Notes under the pieces: model-generated
Told to the model about the DNA's origin: nothing
Seen by the model: the letters and a program-made list of their open reading frames with translations, nothing else
The model's database searches: none
Program-made: the position numbers and the translations under genes
Shown: in pieces, positions 6,583-16,055 of the stretch
How the letters are laid out: each line of letters opens with the position of its first letter
Position numbering within the stretch: the first letter of the stretch is position 1
Source: Micavibrio sp. UBA6929
Lineage (GTDB): Bacteria; Pseudomonadota; Alphaproteobacteria; Micavibrionales; Micavibrionaceae
Length of the DNA stretch: 58,075 nt
NCBI GenBank assembly: GCA_002448815.1
Contig: DKAJ01000004.1
Coordinates: forward strand, 1 to 58,075
Direction of reading: 5' to 3'

Positions 6583-8898
6583 TTATCGCTTTTTTGGCTT
6601 TGTTTTCGCTTTGACGTTTTTCTTGCCTTTTTTGAACGGTTTTTTGCCTTTTGGTGGGCCTTTTTTACCGTCATTTTTCGGGCGGCGGCGATCTGGCTTG
6701 CCAACGTTCAGTGCCATGCCAGGAATGTCTGCGCCCTTGTCATAGGGCGGGCAGACATTGAAAACAGAGCTTCCCGTGATGGGGTCGGCTTCTTTGATCA
6801 TGACCTTAATGGGCGCACCGAGGCGGTAAACGCGTTTGTGGCGGCGTCCGATCAGGGCGTGGGCGTCTTCATCATGGATATAGTAATCAGAGGGCAGTGA
6901 TCGCATGGGCACAAGGCCGTCTGCACCGCTTTCTTCCAGTTCGACAAACAGGCCAAAGCGTGTGACGCCGCTGATTTGGCCGGTAAATTCTGCGCCGATA
7001 TGGCTGGCGAGGTAGGAACTGGTAAAGCGGTCGGTTGCGCTGCGCTCGGCGACCATGGAATTGCGCTCGGCCTGAGAGATATGTTCGCAAATTGAATTGA
7101 TTCGCTGGCGTTCATTATCGCTGAGCCCGCCTTCGCCAAGGTTATATGCGCTGACGAGGGATCTGTGAACCAGCAAATCGGCATAGCGACGAATCGGTGA
7201 TGTGAAATGCGCGTAGCTATCTAGAGCGAGGCCAAAGTGGCCGATATTTTCCGTTGAATATAGCGCCTGACTTTGGCAGCGCAAAATCATGATACTGATC
7301 AGATGGGAATAGGGGCTTGTGCTGGCCTTGGTGAGAATGCCGTTCAGGTTGGATGGTTGGTTGATTTGTCCTTTAGGCAGGCTGAGGCCAAAGCTTTCGA
7401 TGAAGTCACGCGCGCCGTCAACTTTGCTGGCGGCGGGGCGGTCATGGATGCGGTACACGCAAGGATACGCCGCGTCTTTATCCTTGTTTTTGTGTTTGTC
7501 CTCAAGAGCGCGTGCGGCGGCAACATTGGCCAGAACCATGAATTCTTCGATCAATTTATGGGCGTCGAGGCGCTCGCGCTTTTTCACGCCGGTCATTTTG
7601 CCGGTTTTGTCGATTAAGATTTGGCGTTCTGGCAGGTCTAGGTCAAGTGCGCCGCGCTTTTGGCGGGCCTTGTCTAACACATCATAGGCCGCGTAAAGCG
7701 GATTGATGACGCGCTCCATCAGTGGTCCCGTTGTGTCGTCGGTTTGCCCGTCTTTTGCGGCCTGAACCTGTTCGTAGATCAGACGCGCAGCCGAGCGAAT
7801 AATTCCGCGGTTAAATTTATACTTGGTTAGTTTGCCTGTTTTATCGATCCACATATGCGCGACCATAACGGCGCGGTTTTCTTTTGGGCGGAGCGAGCAT
7901 AAATCATTTGATAATGCCTCGGGCAGCATTGGGACGACGCGATCAGGGAAGTAGGTGGAGTTTCCGCGTTTTTGTGCCTCGTCATCCAGCGGCGTTCCTG
8001 TGCGGACGTAGTAGCTTACGTCTGCGATCGCTACGATCAGGTGAAAGCCACCATCGTCCAAAGGTTCGGCATAGACGGCGTCGTCGAAATCACGAGCATC
8101 TGCGCCGTCAATCGTGACCAAAGGCACGTCGCGCAGGTCTTCACGGCCTTTTAACGGGGGCACTTTCATACCTTCGCTAGCCTTGATAACCGTGTCGGGG
8201 AAGCTATCGCGCAGGCCTGCTTCGTATAGGCTGATCAGGCTGATGGCGTTCACGTCATCGCGTTTACCTAGAACATTTAAGATGCGGGCCTTTTTATGGT
8301 GTTGTGTGCGGCTGGGCTGAATTTCGGCGATGACAAGGTCGCCTTCGCGTGCGCCATTGGTGTCGCCGCTGGGGATTTCGAGGTCATGTTTGGCCTTTTT
8401 GTCGGTGGGGCGCACAACGCCGCGGCCAGATCGTGTCAGTTCGAAAATGCCGATTACGCGGCCGCGATCATCATCAAGGCGGCGAATAGGAAAGGCGATG
8501 TAGAGATCTTCGCCGTCGGGGCTGGTGCGGCGCTCGATACGGGCAAGGATGCGGTCGCCTTGGCCTGCGGCGGGGTGGCCTTTCTTGCCAGGTTTAAGCT
8601 CGATCAAGGGTTTAGGGCCTTGGGTGGCCTCGTTCCACTCAACTGGCGTTGCAAATACATCACCGTCGATATCCAGATCGGTGACTTCTAAGATCATAAC
8701 CGAGGGCAGGCCCTCGGCAACGGTGTAGCCGCCGCCAGGATGTTTGATAATGGTGCCTTCCTTTTCCAAGCCGCGTACGATTTTCTTCAGCACAACGCGC
8801 GGGCCAGAGCCGGTCACGCCAAGGGCGCGCGCCAAGTCACGTTTTGTCATGGGCGATGGACTGTTTTGCAGGAGGTCGAGAATGTCAGATGATTTCAT
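6583..8898 (-). CDS. rnr: Ribonuclease R
   Basis: 771 residues. Order of domains: N-terminal winged helix (about 1-70, SDILDLLQNSPSPMTKRDLA), cold-shock/OB domains (about 75-240), RNB catalytic domain starting near residue 260 with the acidic cluster DGADARDFDDAVYA that binds magnesium, an S1 RNA-binding domain at about 630-715 (FTGQISGVTRFGLFVELEE), and a very Lys-rich tail of about 35 residues. RNase R is a processive 3'-5' exoribonuclease that can unwind structured RNA and works in rRNA quality control and mRNA turnover. The Lys-rich tail is typical of RNase R and favours it over RNase II. It precedes rpmG on the minus strand. Confidence 0.95.
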   Translation of the reverse strand: MKSSDILDLLQNSPSPMTKRDLARALGVTGSGPRVVLKKIVRGLEKEGTIIKHPGGGYTVAEGLPSVMILEVTDLDIDGDVFATPVEWNEATQGPKPLIELKPGKKGHPAAGQGDRILARIERRTSPDGEDLYIAFPIRRLDDDRGRVIGIFELTRSGRGVVRPTDKKAKHDLEIPSGDTNGAREGDLVIAEIQPSRTQHHKKARILNVLGKRDDVNAISLISLYEAGLRDSFPDTVIKASEGMKVPPLKGREDLRDVPLVTIDGADARDFDDAVYAEPLDDGGFHLIVAIADVSYYVRTGTPLDDEAQKRGNSTYFPDRVVPMLPEALSNDLCSLRPKENRAVMVAHMWIDKTGKLTKYKFNRGIIRSAARLIYEQVQAAKDGQTDDTTGPLMERVINPLYAAYDVLDKARQKRGALDLDLPERQILIDKTGKMTGVKKRERLDAHKLIEEFMVLANVAAARALEDKHKNKDKDAAYPCVYRIHDRPAASKVDGARDFIESFGLSLPKGQINQPSNLNGILTKASTSPYSHLISIMILRCQSQALYSTENIGHFGLALDSYAHFTSPIRRYADLLVHRSLVSAYNLGEGGLSDNERQRINSICEHISQAERNSMVAERSATDRFTSSYLASHIGAEFTGQISGVTRFGLFVELEESGADGLVPMRSLPSDYYIHDEDAHALIGRRHKRVYRLGAPIKVMIKEADPITGSSVFNVCPPYDKGADIPGMALNVGKPDRRRPKNDGKKGPPKGKKPFKKGKKNVKAKTKPKKR

Positions 8899-8982
8899 AA
8901 CACTAGGGTAGTTGTGTTTGCGGGAAATGTAAATTTTCCTTTGTTGTTTTATACATGAATTACGAATGTATATAGATTTTAT

Positions 8983-9009
8983 TTGACATATTAATCTGCC
9001 ATCTATACT
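8983..9009 (+). promoter_or_regulatory. Candidate sigma-70 type promoter
   Basis: TTGACA at 8983-8988 and TATACT at 9004-9009 with a 15-base spacer, 42 bases before the ATG of the 180-residue gene. Both hexamers are good, but the spacer is shorter than the usual 16-18, so this is a candidate only. Confidence 0.4.
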
Positions 9010-9050
9010 AAAGCATTGATTACGAGGATTTTCAAAAGGGAATTAAGCGG

Positions 9051-9593
9051 ATGGCTTATAAAAAACTTGCGGTATTATTGGCGATGCTTTCACAAACAGC
9101 CTCCAGTGGTGGAGCGGATGTTGAAAATGATTTTGCTGCGGTGAAGGATGACGTTCAGGCGTATTCGGATGTTTTTAATGATGAAAATACAGGTTATGCC
9201 TATGGGGACAGTACGCTGGGCGGAAACCACTGGTTTGTCTTTAATAAGGATTATAGCTGCGCATATAAGGCGGATGATTTTTCAGATGAGCGCGTGACCT
9301 GTCAGGATCATGCGACTGATAACACAATTACGGTTTATTTTTCTGAGGCAAGCAAAGCAGAGGTCGTAGATAAAGTTTTGTCGGCATCTATGAATGAAAT
9401 AGCCGAGTTGTCGGCAGCGTATGCGATCGTGGCATCAGAGCTAGCTCAACGTAATCAGGAGCTTGATATGTGTGAACGAGGGCACGCAATAGATCCTTAT
9501 ATTGAGGTTCCATCACGACCACAGGCTGTGATTTATCAGCCTGTCTTTCATCAGGATTGGACGTTTGCCGAAGGTGAGGCTCTGACCTTTTAG
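9051..9593 (+). CDS. Hypothetical protein, probably exported, 180 aa
   Basis: Not recognised. The N-terminus (two Lys, then LAVLLAMLSQTASSGGADVE) looks like a short signal peptide with cleavage around residue 20-22. The mature part is acidic and has four Cys residues in two regions (SCAYKADDF...VTCQD, and MCERG), which would suit disulfides in the periplasm. The stretch GNHWFVFNKDYSCAY suggests a beta-rich fold. It is the only plus-strand gene in a minus-strand block (pyrB to rpmG), convergent with topA six bases from its stop, and has a candidate promoter. Function unknown. Confidence 0.65.
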   Translation: MAYKKLAVLLAMLSQTASSGGADVENDFAAVKDDVQAYSDVFNDENTGYAYGDSTLGGNHWFVFNKDYSCAYKADDFSDERVTCQDHATDNTITVYFSEASKAEVVDKVLSASMNEIAELSAAYAIVASELAQRNQELDMCERGHAIDPYIEVPSRPQAVIYQPVFHQDWTFAEGEALTF

Positions 9594-9599
9594 GCCAAC

Positions 9600-12143
9600 T
9601 TATTTTTTGGTGCTGGCGGCTTTTTTCTTTTTTGCAGGTGCCTTCTTTTTCTTGGGCGCGGCCTTTTTCTTAGGGGCGGCGCCTTTTGCTTTTTCGGCCT
9701 TTGCAGCTTCGCGCGCGGCGCGTTTGATTGCGCCTTCGGCAAGGACTTCTACGGCGCGGTTCATGCCAACATGCAAGACATCATCATCTTTCGGCAGCGA
9801 TGTGAACGTGCCGTCATGTTTCAAGAACGGGCCAAAGCGTCCGATGCCTGCCTCGATCAACTTGCCTGTTTCGGGGTGAATGCCAACCTCGCGCGGCAGG
9901 GCAAGCAGCGATAGTGCACTTTCCAGTGTTACGTCCGCAGGTGTTACGCCTTTTGGCAGGCCTTGGCGTTTTGGTTTTGGCTTTTTCGGCTTGGGCGGCT
10001 TTTTGGGCGCTTTTTCGCCAGCGGCTTTCGCTGCCTTTTTGGCTTCGGTCCATTCGATGATGGCTTGGTCGTATTTTGCGTCTGCATCTTTGTCTTCTGG
10101 CGGCGGGTCGATTTGCACGTATGGGCCATACGGGCCTTTGCGCAGTGACACTGTGCGTCCGTGTTCGGGATGCTGGCCAAGGATTTTAGGTTCGTTCGCA
10201 AGAATATCATCTGCGCCGTTTTCATCCCCCTCTGGCACGACAAGTGGGCGTGTGAATTTACATTCAGGATAGTTCGAGCAGCCAATGAACGCGCCGAATT
10301 TACCAAGGCGGAGTCCTAATTTGCCGTCGGCGCAAGCCTTACATTTGCGCGGGTTTGGATCTGCTTCGGTCACGGGTAGGAAATGCGGGCCAAGTTCTTC
10401 GTCCAGATAATCAATGACATCGGTGATGGTCAGGCCTTGGGCCTCGTCAACGGCGGCTTTGAAGCTCTTCCAAAAGAGGCTAAGCGCGTCTTGCCAGTTT
10501 GTGTGGCCGCTGGCGATGGCGTCGAGTTGCTCTTCCAGTGTGGCGGTGAAGTCGTAATCGACATAGCGCGTAAAGAATTTTGACAGGAAGGTTGTTACGA
10601 GGCGGCCGCGATCTTCGGGGATGAAGCGGCGTTTGTCCATGGTGACGTAACTGCGGTCGCGCAGCACCTGCATGATCGATGCGTAGGTTGATGGACGGCC
10701 AATGCCCATTTCCTCGAGCGCCTTGACCAAAGTTGCCTCGCTATAGCGTGGTGGAGGCTGCGTGAAGTGTTGTTCTGGCGTTGTTTCCAGATGCTTCATG
10801 GCTTGACCTTCGCTCATCGGTGGGAGGCGGCGATCTTTGTCGTTACCTGATTTTTCATCATCATCGTCAGTGGATTCTTGATATAGGGTCAAGAAACCGT
10901 CGAAGGTGACAACGGATCCATTGGCGCGCAAAACAACATCGTCTGTACCGTCTGAAATATCGACGGCCATTTGATCCATGATAGCGCTTTCCATTTGGCT
11001 GGCCATGGTGCGTTTCCAGATAAGCTCGTACAGCTTGCGGTGATATTCATCCTTGGGCGCGTTTTTGCCGCGCGGATGGACGGAAAGATCTGTCGGACGG
11101 ATCGCTTCGTGCGCTTCTTGTGCGTTTTTCGCCTTGGATTTATACAGGCGCGGCGCATTAGGTAAATAGTTCGCGCCGTAATCCTTTTCGATCAGGCCGC
11201 GCGCTTGTGCAACGGCTTCGCCAGATAGGGTCGTGCCGTCAGTACGCATGTATGTGATTAAACCCGCTTCGTATAGTGCCTGTGCATTGCGCATGGTGTT
11301 TGATGCGCTCATGCCCAGCTTGCGTGAGGCTTCCATTTGCAATGATGATGTAATAAATGGTGGCGCGGGATGGCGGCGGACTTGCTTTTTACTGATCGAG
11401 GTGATGCGCAGGTCTTTGCCTTCGATGCGCTGCACCGCGCCTTTGGCCATGGCTTCGCTATTGATGTCGAGCTTGCCAAGTTTATTGCCAGACAGATGCG
11501 TCAGGCGGGCGGTAAATGGCGCGCCATCAGGTGTTTGCAGGGCGCTTTCGATTGACCAGTATTCTTGTGGGTTGAATTTTTCGATTTCGGTTTCGCGTTC
11601 GCAAATCAGGCGCAGTGCCACTGATTGCACGCGGCCAGCAGATTTTGATCCGGGCAGTTTGCGCCACAGAACAGGCGACAGGTTAAAGCCCACAAGATAG
11701 TCAAGCGCGCGGCGCGCCATGTAGGCATCAATTAAAGGTTGGTCAAGGTCGCGTGCTTGATCGAAGGCGTCTTGGACGGCCTTTTTCGTGATCTCGTTAA
11801 AGGTCACGCGGTACATTTGCACCTTATCAAGGAGTTTGCTGTCCGATAGAATTTCTTTGATATGCCATGAGATGGCTTCTCCCTCACGGTCGGGGTCAGT
11901 CGCGAGATATACGGCGTCAGCCTTTTTGACGAGCGCCTTGATGTCGTTTACATGCTTTTTCGAGCGATCGCCCAATTCCCATTTCATGGCGAAATTTTCT
12001 TCGGGTAAAACCGAACCATCTTTGTTGACCAAATCACGGACGTGACCAAAAGATGCGATCACTTCATAATCTGAACCCAGATATTTATTGATCGTTTTTG
12101 CCTTGGCGGGGGATTCGACGATGACGACGTTTGGTGCGCTCAA
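9600..12143 (-). CDS. topA: DNA topoisomerase I
   Basis: 847 residues, type IA topoisomerase that relaxes negative supercoils. TOPRIM domain at the N-terminus (VVIVESPAKAKTINKYLG; later DPDREGEAISWH), catalytic Tyr at about residue 298 in LITYMRTDGTTLS, and a C-terminal region with one remaining four-Cys zinc ribbon (CKACADGK ... GCSNYPECKF). Two further repeats of the same domain class follow without Cys (VSLRKGPYGPYVQ; EAGIGRFGPFLKHDG). The final 50 residues are almost only Lys and Ala, as in many alphaproteobacterial TopA proteins, and likely bind DNA non-specifically. It is 13 bases behind dprA, so it is in the pyrB-plsY-dprA-topA operon. Confidence 0.96.
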   Translation of the reverse strand: MSAPNVVIVESPAKAKTINKYLGSDYEVIASFGHVRDLVNKDGSVLPEENFAMKWELGDRSKKHVNDIKALVKKADAVYLATDPDREGEAISWHIKEILSDSKLLDKVQMYRVTFNEITKKAVQDAFDQARDLDQPLIDAYMARRALDYLVGFNLSPVLWRKLPGSKSAGRVQSVALRLICERETEIEKFNPQEYWSIESALQTPDGAPFTARLTHLSGNKLGKLDINSEAMAKGAVQRIEGKDLRITSISKKQVRRHPAPPFITSSLQMEASRKLGMSASNTMRNAQALYEAGLITYMRTDGTTLSGEAVAQARGLIEKDYGANYLPNAPRLYKSKAKNAQEAHEAIRPTDLSVHPRGKNAPKDEYHRKLYELIWKRTMASQMESAIMDQMAVDISDGTDDVVLRANGSVVTFDGFLTLYQESTDDDDEKSGNDKDRRLPPMSEGQAMKHLETTPEQHFTQPPPRYSEATLVKALEEMGIGRPSTYASIMQVLRDRSYVTMDKRRFIPEDRGRLVTTFLSKFFTRYVDYDFTATLEEQLDAIASGHTNWQDALSLFWKSFKAAVDEAQGLTITDVIDYLDEELGPHFLPVTEADPNPRKCKACADGKLGLRLGKFGAFIGCSNYPECKFTRPLVVPEGDENGADDILANEPKILGQHPEHGRTVSLRKGPYGPYVQIDPPPEDKDADAKYDQAIIEWTEAKKAAKAAGEKAPKKPPKPKKPKPKRQGLPKGVTPADVTLESALSLLALPREVGIHPETGKLIEAGIGRFGPFLKHDGTFTSLPKDDDVLHVGMNRAVEVLAEGAIKRAAREAAKAEKAKGAAPKKKAAPKKKKAPAKKKKAASTKK

Positions 12144-12156
12144 CTCTTTGTTTTCC

Positions 12157-13314
12157 TTATTCTTCTATCATTATGACGGCATTGCCGGGCAGGCGTTTTA
12201 TGCGTCCGGCAAGCTCTAATTCCAGCAATATGGTCTGCAGAGCGCCAATATTCAAGTGACATGTTCGGATCAATTCGTCAACTGCTGTTGCGTGAAATGA
12301 TAAATTTTCTACGACCATGCTGCGCATTTGATCGGTGATTTCGGCAGGCGCGGATGCGGGGGAAATCATATTGACGGGTGCTTGGTTTTGGTCGCTGAAA
12401 CCGCCGCCAAGGCCGCTGTAGCTAAAGCTTTGGAGGTGTTCGATAACGTCATCGGCGCTGCGCGTTAGGATAGCGCCATCGCGGATGAGGGCATTGGGGC
12501 CAGATGCGCGCGGGTCTGCGGGGTGGCCAGGTACCGCGAAAACGTCGCGTCCTTGGTCGCCTGCCATGCGCGCGGTGATCAGTGACCCTGATTTTAATGT
12601 GGCCTCGATGACGATGGTGCCCTTGGACAAGCCAGAGACGATGCGATTGCGGCGCGGGAAATGCTGCGCCTTGGGTTTTGTGCCTGCGGGCATTTCCGAG
12701 ATAATAAGCCCGCCTTGGTCTTTTATGCTGCGGTAGAGGTCGATGTTTTCCTCGGGGTAGATGACATCAATTCCGCCCGCAACAACGGCAATTGTGCCTG
12801 TGCCGAGTGCGCCTTCATGGGCGGCGGTGTCGATGCCGCGCGCGAGGCCTGATGTGATGATATAATCATGTTGCCCCAGATCGCGCGCTAGTTTTGCGGC
12901 GAATTTCTTGCCGTTTAGTGATGCGTTGCGCGCGCCAATAATCGCAAGAGAAGGCTTGTTGAGCAGGTCTGCATTACCCAAAACGGCAATCACAGGCGGG
13001 GCATCGCGCAGGGCTGATAAGCCGAGCGGGTAGCTCTTATCCGCGGCAGTGATATAGCGTCCGCCGCTTTTGTGCAGCCGTGCGATTTCCTTTTTAATAG
13101 TGGTGGGCGGCGGTGTGTTCAGCGGGGCTTTGCGTCCGCCTTTTGCGGCCAGATCAGGTAGTGCGGCCAGTGCGTTTTCGGCCGATCCATAGGTTTCTAA
13201 GAGTTGGTGAAAGGTGACAGGGCCAACATTTTCTGTGCGAATAAGTTGAAGCCACTGAATAAGATGGGTGTCTTTATCAATCTGTTTTTTGGGATGGTGA
13301 AACAGGCTGGTCAC
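12157..13314 (-). CDS. dprA: DNA-processing protein DprA
   Basis: 385 residues. A SAM-like N-terminal region (LIRTENVGPVTFHQLL), the Rossmann-like core that binds single-stranded DNA and loads RecA during natural transformation (AIIGARNASLNGKKFA, SGLARGIDTAAHEGAL, GGIDVIYPEEN, FPRRNRIVSGLS, GSLITARMAGDQGR), and a C-terminal winged-helix domain (about 320-385). The start is a GTG at 13314 that overlaps the end of plsY by 38 bases, an unusually long overlap; no better internal start was seen. No other competence genes are in the window, so a role in transformation is an assumption from the family; dprA is conserved here as part of the topA operon. Confidence 0.92.
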   Translation of the reverse strand: MTSLFHHPKKQIDKDTHLIQWLQLIRTENVGPVTFHQLLETYGSAENALAALPDLAAKGGRKAPLNTPPPTTIKKEIARLHKSGGRYITAADKSYPLGLSALRDAPPVIAVLGNADLLNKPSLAIIGARNASLNGKKFAAKLARDLGQHDYIITSGLARGIDTAAHEGALGTGTIAVVAGGIDVIYPEENIDLYRSIKDQGGLIISEMPAGTKPKAQHFPRRNRIVSGLSKGTIVIEATLKSGSLITARMAGDQGRDVFAVPGHPADPRASGPNALIRDGAILTRSADDVIEHLQSFSYSGLGGGFSDQNQAPVNMISPASAPAEITDQMRSMVVENLSFHATAVDELIRTCHLNIGALQTILLELELAGRIKRLPGNAVIMIEE

Positions 13315-13921
13315 TCTTTTTCTTTTGTCCGATCTTGGTTTCAGTTCCGTTTAGGATACGTTTTATATTATCGCTATGGCGGATAAATACAAGGGCGGTG
13401 ATAATTGCGCACAATCCGGCGGCCGGCGCGGAGTAGAGGATATAGGCCGCAATGGGTGCAATTGTGATTGCGATAAGGGCCGATAGCGATGAAATGCGCG
13501 TGATAAATGCCGTTAAAAGCCATCCTAGTCCCGCAGCAAGCCCCGCAAGCGGCACTGCGGCGAAGAGCGTGCCAAGCATTGTGGCAAAGCCTTTGCCGCC
13601 TTTGAAGCCAAGCCATACGGGAAAGCAATGCCCGATAATGGCGCCAAGGCCGCATAGGATGCCTGTTTCAAGGCTGGCGCCTGTTAGGGCGGTAAAACCA
13701 AGGACAGTGAAGGCGCCTTTGCCGCTGTCGAGGATGAGGGTCAGTAACGCCAGAAGTTTATTGCCTGTGCGCAGGACATTTGTCGTGCCGATATTGCCTG
13801 AGCCAATTTTACGGATGTCACCGTATCCTGCGGCGTAGCACAGTACAAGGCCAAAGGGTATTGATCCTGCGATATAGCCAATCGCCGCGGCGAGTAAGTT
13901 CAGGGTTATTACGCTATCCAT
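13277..13921 (-). CDS. plsY: Glycerol-3-phosphate acyltransferase PlsY
   Basis: 214 residues, an integral inner-membrane enzyme that moves an acyl group from acyl-phosphate to glycerol-3-phosphate, the first step of phospholipid synthesis. Motifs: GYIAGSIPFGLVLCYAAG, then GSGNIGTTNVLRTGNK (the Ser-Gly-Asn-x-Gly phosphate-binding loop), and GHCFPVWLGFKGGKGFAT. At least five hydrophobic segments. The C-terminus has a polar tail (KIGQKKKSDQPVSPSQ) that overlaps dprA. The start ATGGATAG shares eight bases with the end of pyrB, so translation of the two is probably coupled. Confidence 0.93.
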   Translation of the reverse strand: MDSVITLNLLAAAIGYIAGSIPFGLVLCYAAGYGDIRKIGSGNIGTTNVLRTGNKLLALLTLILDSGKGAFTVLGFTALTGASLETGILCGLGAIIGHCFPVWLGFKGGKGFATMLGTLFAAVPLAGLAAGLGWLLTAFITRISSLSALIAITIAPIAAYILYSAPAAGLCAIITALVFIRHSDNIKRILNGTETKIGQKKKSDQPVSPSQKTD

Positions 13922-14819
13922 TGATGGCGATATCCAGTGCGGCCATGCGTGTTGGCACGCCGTTAGCGACTTGTTTGTGATAGATGAATTTTTCGTGATC
14001 GTCGGCCAAATCGTCCGAGATTTGCAAATTACGCAAGAATGGGCCGGGGTCCATGACGATGGCGTTGCTTGCGGCGCCTTCGAGTTTGTGGTGCGTTAGG
14101 CCGTAATCTTTGAAGTAATGGAAATCATCAATCAGGACTTTGTCCATGCGTTCCTTTTGCGGGCGGATCGTCATAACGACATTTGCGCCTTTGATGCCTT
14201 CGCCAAGATTGTTGGTTTTTTCGATGCCCTCGGCAGGCAGTTTTTCTGGCATTAATTCAGGCGGTGCGATGATGGTGACGCTGGCGCCCATTTTTGTGAG
14301 GAGCTGCATGTTAGAGCTTGCCACGCGTGAGTGGCTGATATCGCCGATGATGGCGACCTTAAGGCCGCTGATGTTGCCGAAATTTTGGCGAATTGTCAGG
14401 GCATCCAGCAGAGCTTGTGTCGGGTGTTCGCGCCAGCTGTCGCCGCCGTTGATGACAGGGCAGTTCATGCGCTTGGCAACATAGACGGGCGCGCCGTATT
14501 CGCTGTGTCGCAGGACAACCGCGTCAGGGTGATACGCGTTGAGCGTGTCGATAGTGTCCATAAAGCTTTCGCCTTTGGCGAGGGAGCTTGTATGTGCGTT
14601 CCAGTTGATCACATCAGCGCCCAGTCGTTTTGCCGCCATTTCAAAGGACGTCAGTGTGCGCGTTGAATTTTCAAAAAACAGATTAAGGATGATTTTGCCC
14701 TTAAGGCACGTGCCGTCATATGTGCCGTCCTTTAATTGATCGGCGTACATTTGTGCGCGCTCAAGAATGGTTTCGATTTGATCGAGGCTTAATTCATCAA
14801 TACCAAGGATATGTGTCAT
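13914..14819 (-). CDS. pyrB: Aspartate carbamoyltransferase, catalytic chain
   Basis: 301 residues from ATG 14819, which has GGAAAG about ten bases upstream; upstream extension of the frame to 14969 lacks family similarity. It joins carbamoyl phosphate and aspartate, the committed step of pyrimidine synthesis. The carbamoyl-phosphate loop STRT is at 52-55 in FFENSTRTLTSFE, the second substrate loop is SLAKGES, and HPTQALLDALTI and DPGPF (the latter in the usual place before the C-terminal helix) are present. In many alphaproteobacteria pyrC follows; here plsY follows directly, with an 8-base overlap. First gene of the pyrB-plsY-dprA-topA operon. Confidence 0.95.
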   Translation of the reverse strand: MTHILGIDELSLDQIETILERAQMYADQLKDGTYDGTCLKGKIILNLFFENSTRTLTSFEMAAKRLGADVINWNAHTSSLAKGESFMDTIDTLNAYHPDAVVLRHSEYGAPVYVAKRMNCPVINGGDSWREHPTQALLDALTIRQNFGNISGLKVAIIGDISHSRVASSNMQLLTKMGASVTIIAPPELMPEKLPAEGIEKTNNLGEGIKGANVVMTIRPQKERMDKVLIDDFHYFKDYGLTHHKLEGAASNAIVMDPGPFLRNLQISDDLADDHEKFIYHKQVANGVPTRMAALDIAING

Positions 14820-14987
14820 ATTATATGCTTTCCGTTTCTTTCGTGACTTTAGCGTTTCAGGGTGTGTTTGCAAGTTTTTTGTTATGTGCACTGCATTGAT
14901 TTCAGGGGAAATTATGACTTGCAATTTGGATGGCTTCGCGATTAACTCGTCCCTTCGAGTGAACACCAAGGTAAAGAGGTTTTTTCT

Positions 14988-16010
14988 ATGGGCTATAAAG
15001 TCGCAATCATGGGCGCCACTGGTAATGTAGGGCGCGAAGTTTTGAATATTTTGGAAGAGCGTAATTTTCCAGTGGATGAGGTGATTGCACTGGCGTCATC
15101 ACGTTCGGCTGGCAGCGAAGTTTTTCTGGGCGATAAGGCGATTAAAGTTCAGGATTTGGCAACGTTTGATTTTAAGGGCGTTGATATTGTTTTGTCCTCA
15201 CCAGGCGGTAAGATTTCTGCGCAATATGCGCCGAAGGCGGCTGAGGCTGGTGCGATTGTGATTGATAACACGTCACATTTTCGCATGGACCCTGACGTGC
15301 CATTGATCGTGCCTGAGGTCAACCCAGAGGCAATTAATGATATTCCGCGCGGCATTATTGCGAACCCGAATTGCTCGACCATTCAGATGGTTGTGGCGCT
15401 GAAGCCTTTGCATGAAGCGGCGAAAATTAAACGCGTTGTCGTGAGTACATATCAATCTGTATCTGGCTCTGGTAAGGCGGCGATGGATGAGCTGTTTAAT
15501 CAGACCAAGGGTATTTATATGAACCAATCGCCAACGCCTGAGGTTTACCCAAAGCAGATTGCCTTTAATGCGATCCCACAAATTGATGTCTTTATGGATG
15601 ACGGCATGACCAAAGAAGAGTGGAAAATGGTCGTTGAAACCAAAAAGATTTTGGATAAATCGATCAAGGTTTGCGCGAACTGCGTTCGTATTCCTGTCTT
15701 TGTTGGACATGCGGAAATGGTGAATGTTGAGCTTGAGGGCGAGCTTTCTGCGATTGAAGCCAAAGAATTGTTCCGCAATGCGGACGGTGTGACGCTGGTC
15801 GATCTAGAGCAAGAAGATCTGGAATTTGTAACGCAAGCAGAAGTACAGGGCGAAGATGACGTTTATGTCAGCCGTGTGCGCGAGGATATCTCAGTTGAAA
15901 ATGGCCTTAATTTCTGGTGCGTATCAGATAACTTGCGTAAAGGCGCGGCGCTGAACACTGTGCAGATTGCCGAGCTTCTCGTGAAGAAATGGGAAGAAGA
16001 GGGCCGTTAA
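14988..16010 (+). CDS. asd: Aspartate-semialdehyde dehydrogenase
   Basis: 340 residues. It reduces aspartyl phosphate to the semialdehyde, feeding lysine/diaminopimelate, threonine and methionine synthesis. NADP-binding motif GATGNVGREVLNIL at the N-terminus, catalytic Cys129 in NPNCSTIQMV, a Gln-containing stretch STYQSVSGSGKAAMDEL, and a conserved VRIPVFVGHAE segment. Length is normal for the family. It is divergent from pyrB, with about 170 bases between the starts that must hold both promoters. Confidence 0.96.
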   Translation: MGYKVAIMGATGNVGREVLNILEERNFPVDEVIALASSRSAGSEVFLGDKAIKVQDLATFDFKGVDIVLSSPGGKISAQYAPKAAEAGAIVIDNTSHFRMDPDVPLIVPEVNPEAINDIPRGIIANPNCSTIQMVVALKPLHEAAKIKRVVVSTYQSVSGSGKAAMDELFNQTKGIYMNQSPTPEVYPKQIAFNAIPQIDVFMDDGMTKEEWKMVVETKKILDKSIKVCANCVRIPVFVGHAEMVNVELEGELSAIEAKELFRNADGVTLVDLEQEDLEFVTQAEVQGEDDVYVSRVREDISVENGLNFWCVSDNLRKGAALNTVQIAELLVKKWEEEGR

Positions 16011-16030
16011 GCCCTCTGCCTGTTTTTCTT
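15998..16030 (+). terminator. Terminator overlapping the asd stop codon
   Basis: AGAGGGC and GCCCTCT form a perfect seven-base stem around the last codons and stop of asd, followed by GCCTGTTTTTCTT. The T-run starts several bases after the stem, so efficiency is uncertain. Confidence 0.55.
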
Positions 16031-16055
16031 ATTACGTTTTCTTTTTATGTGACGT

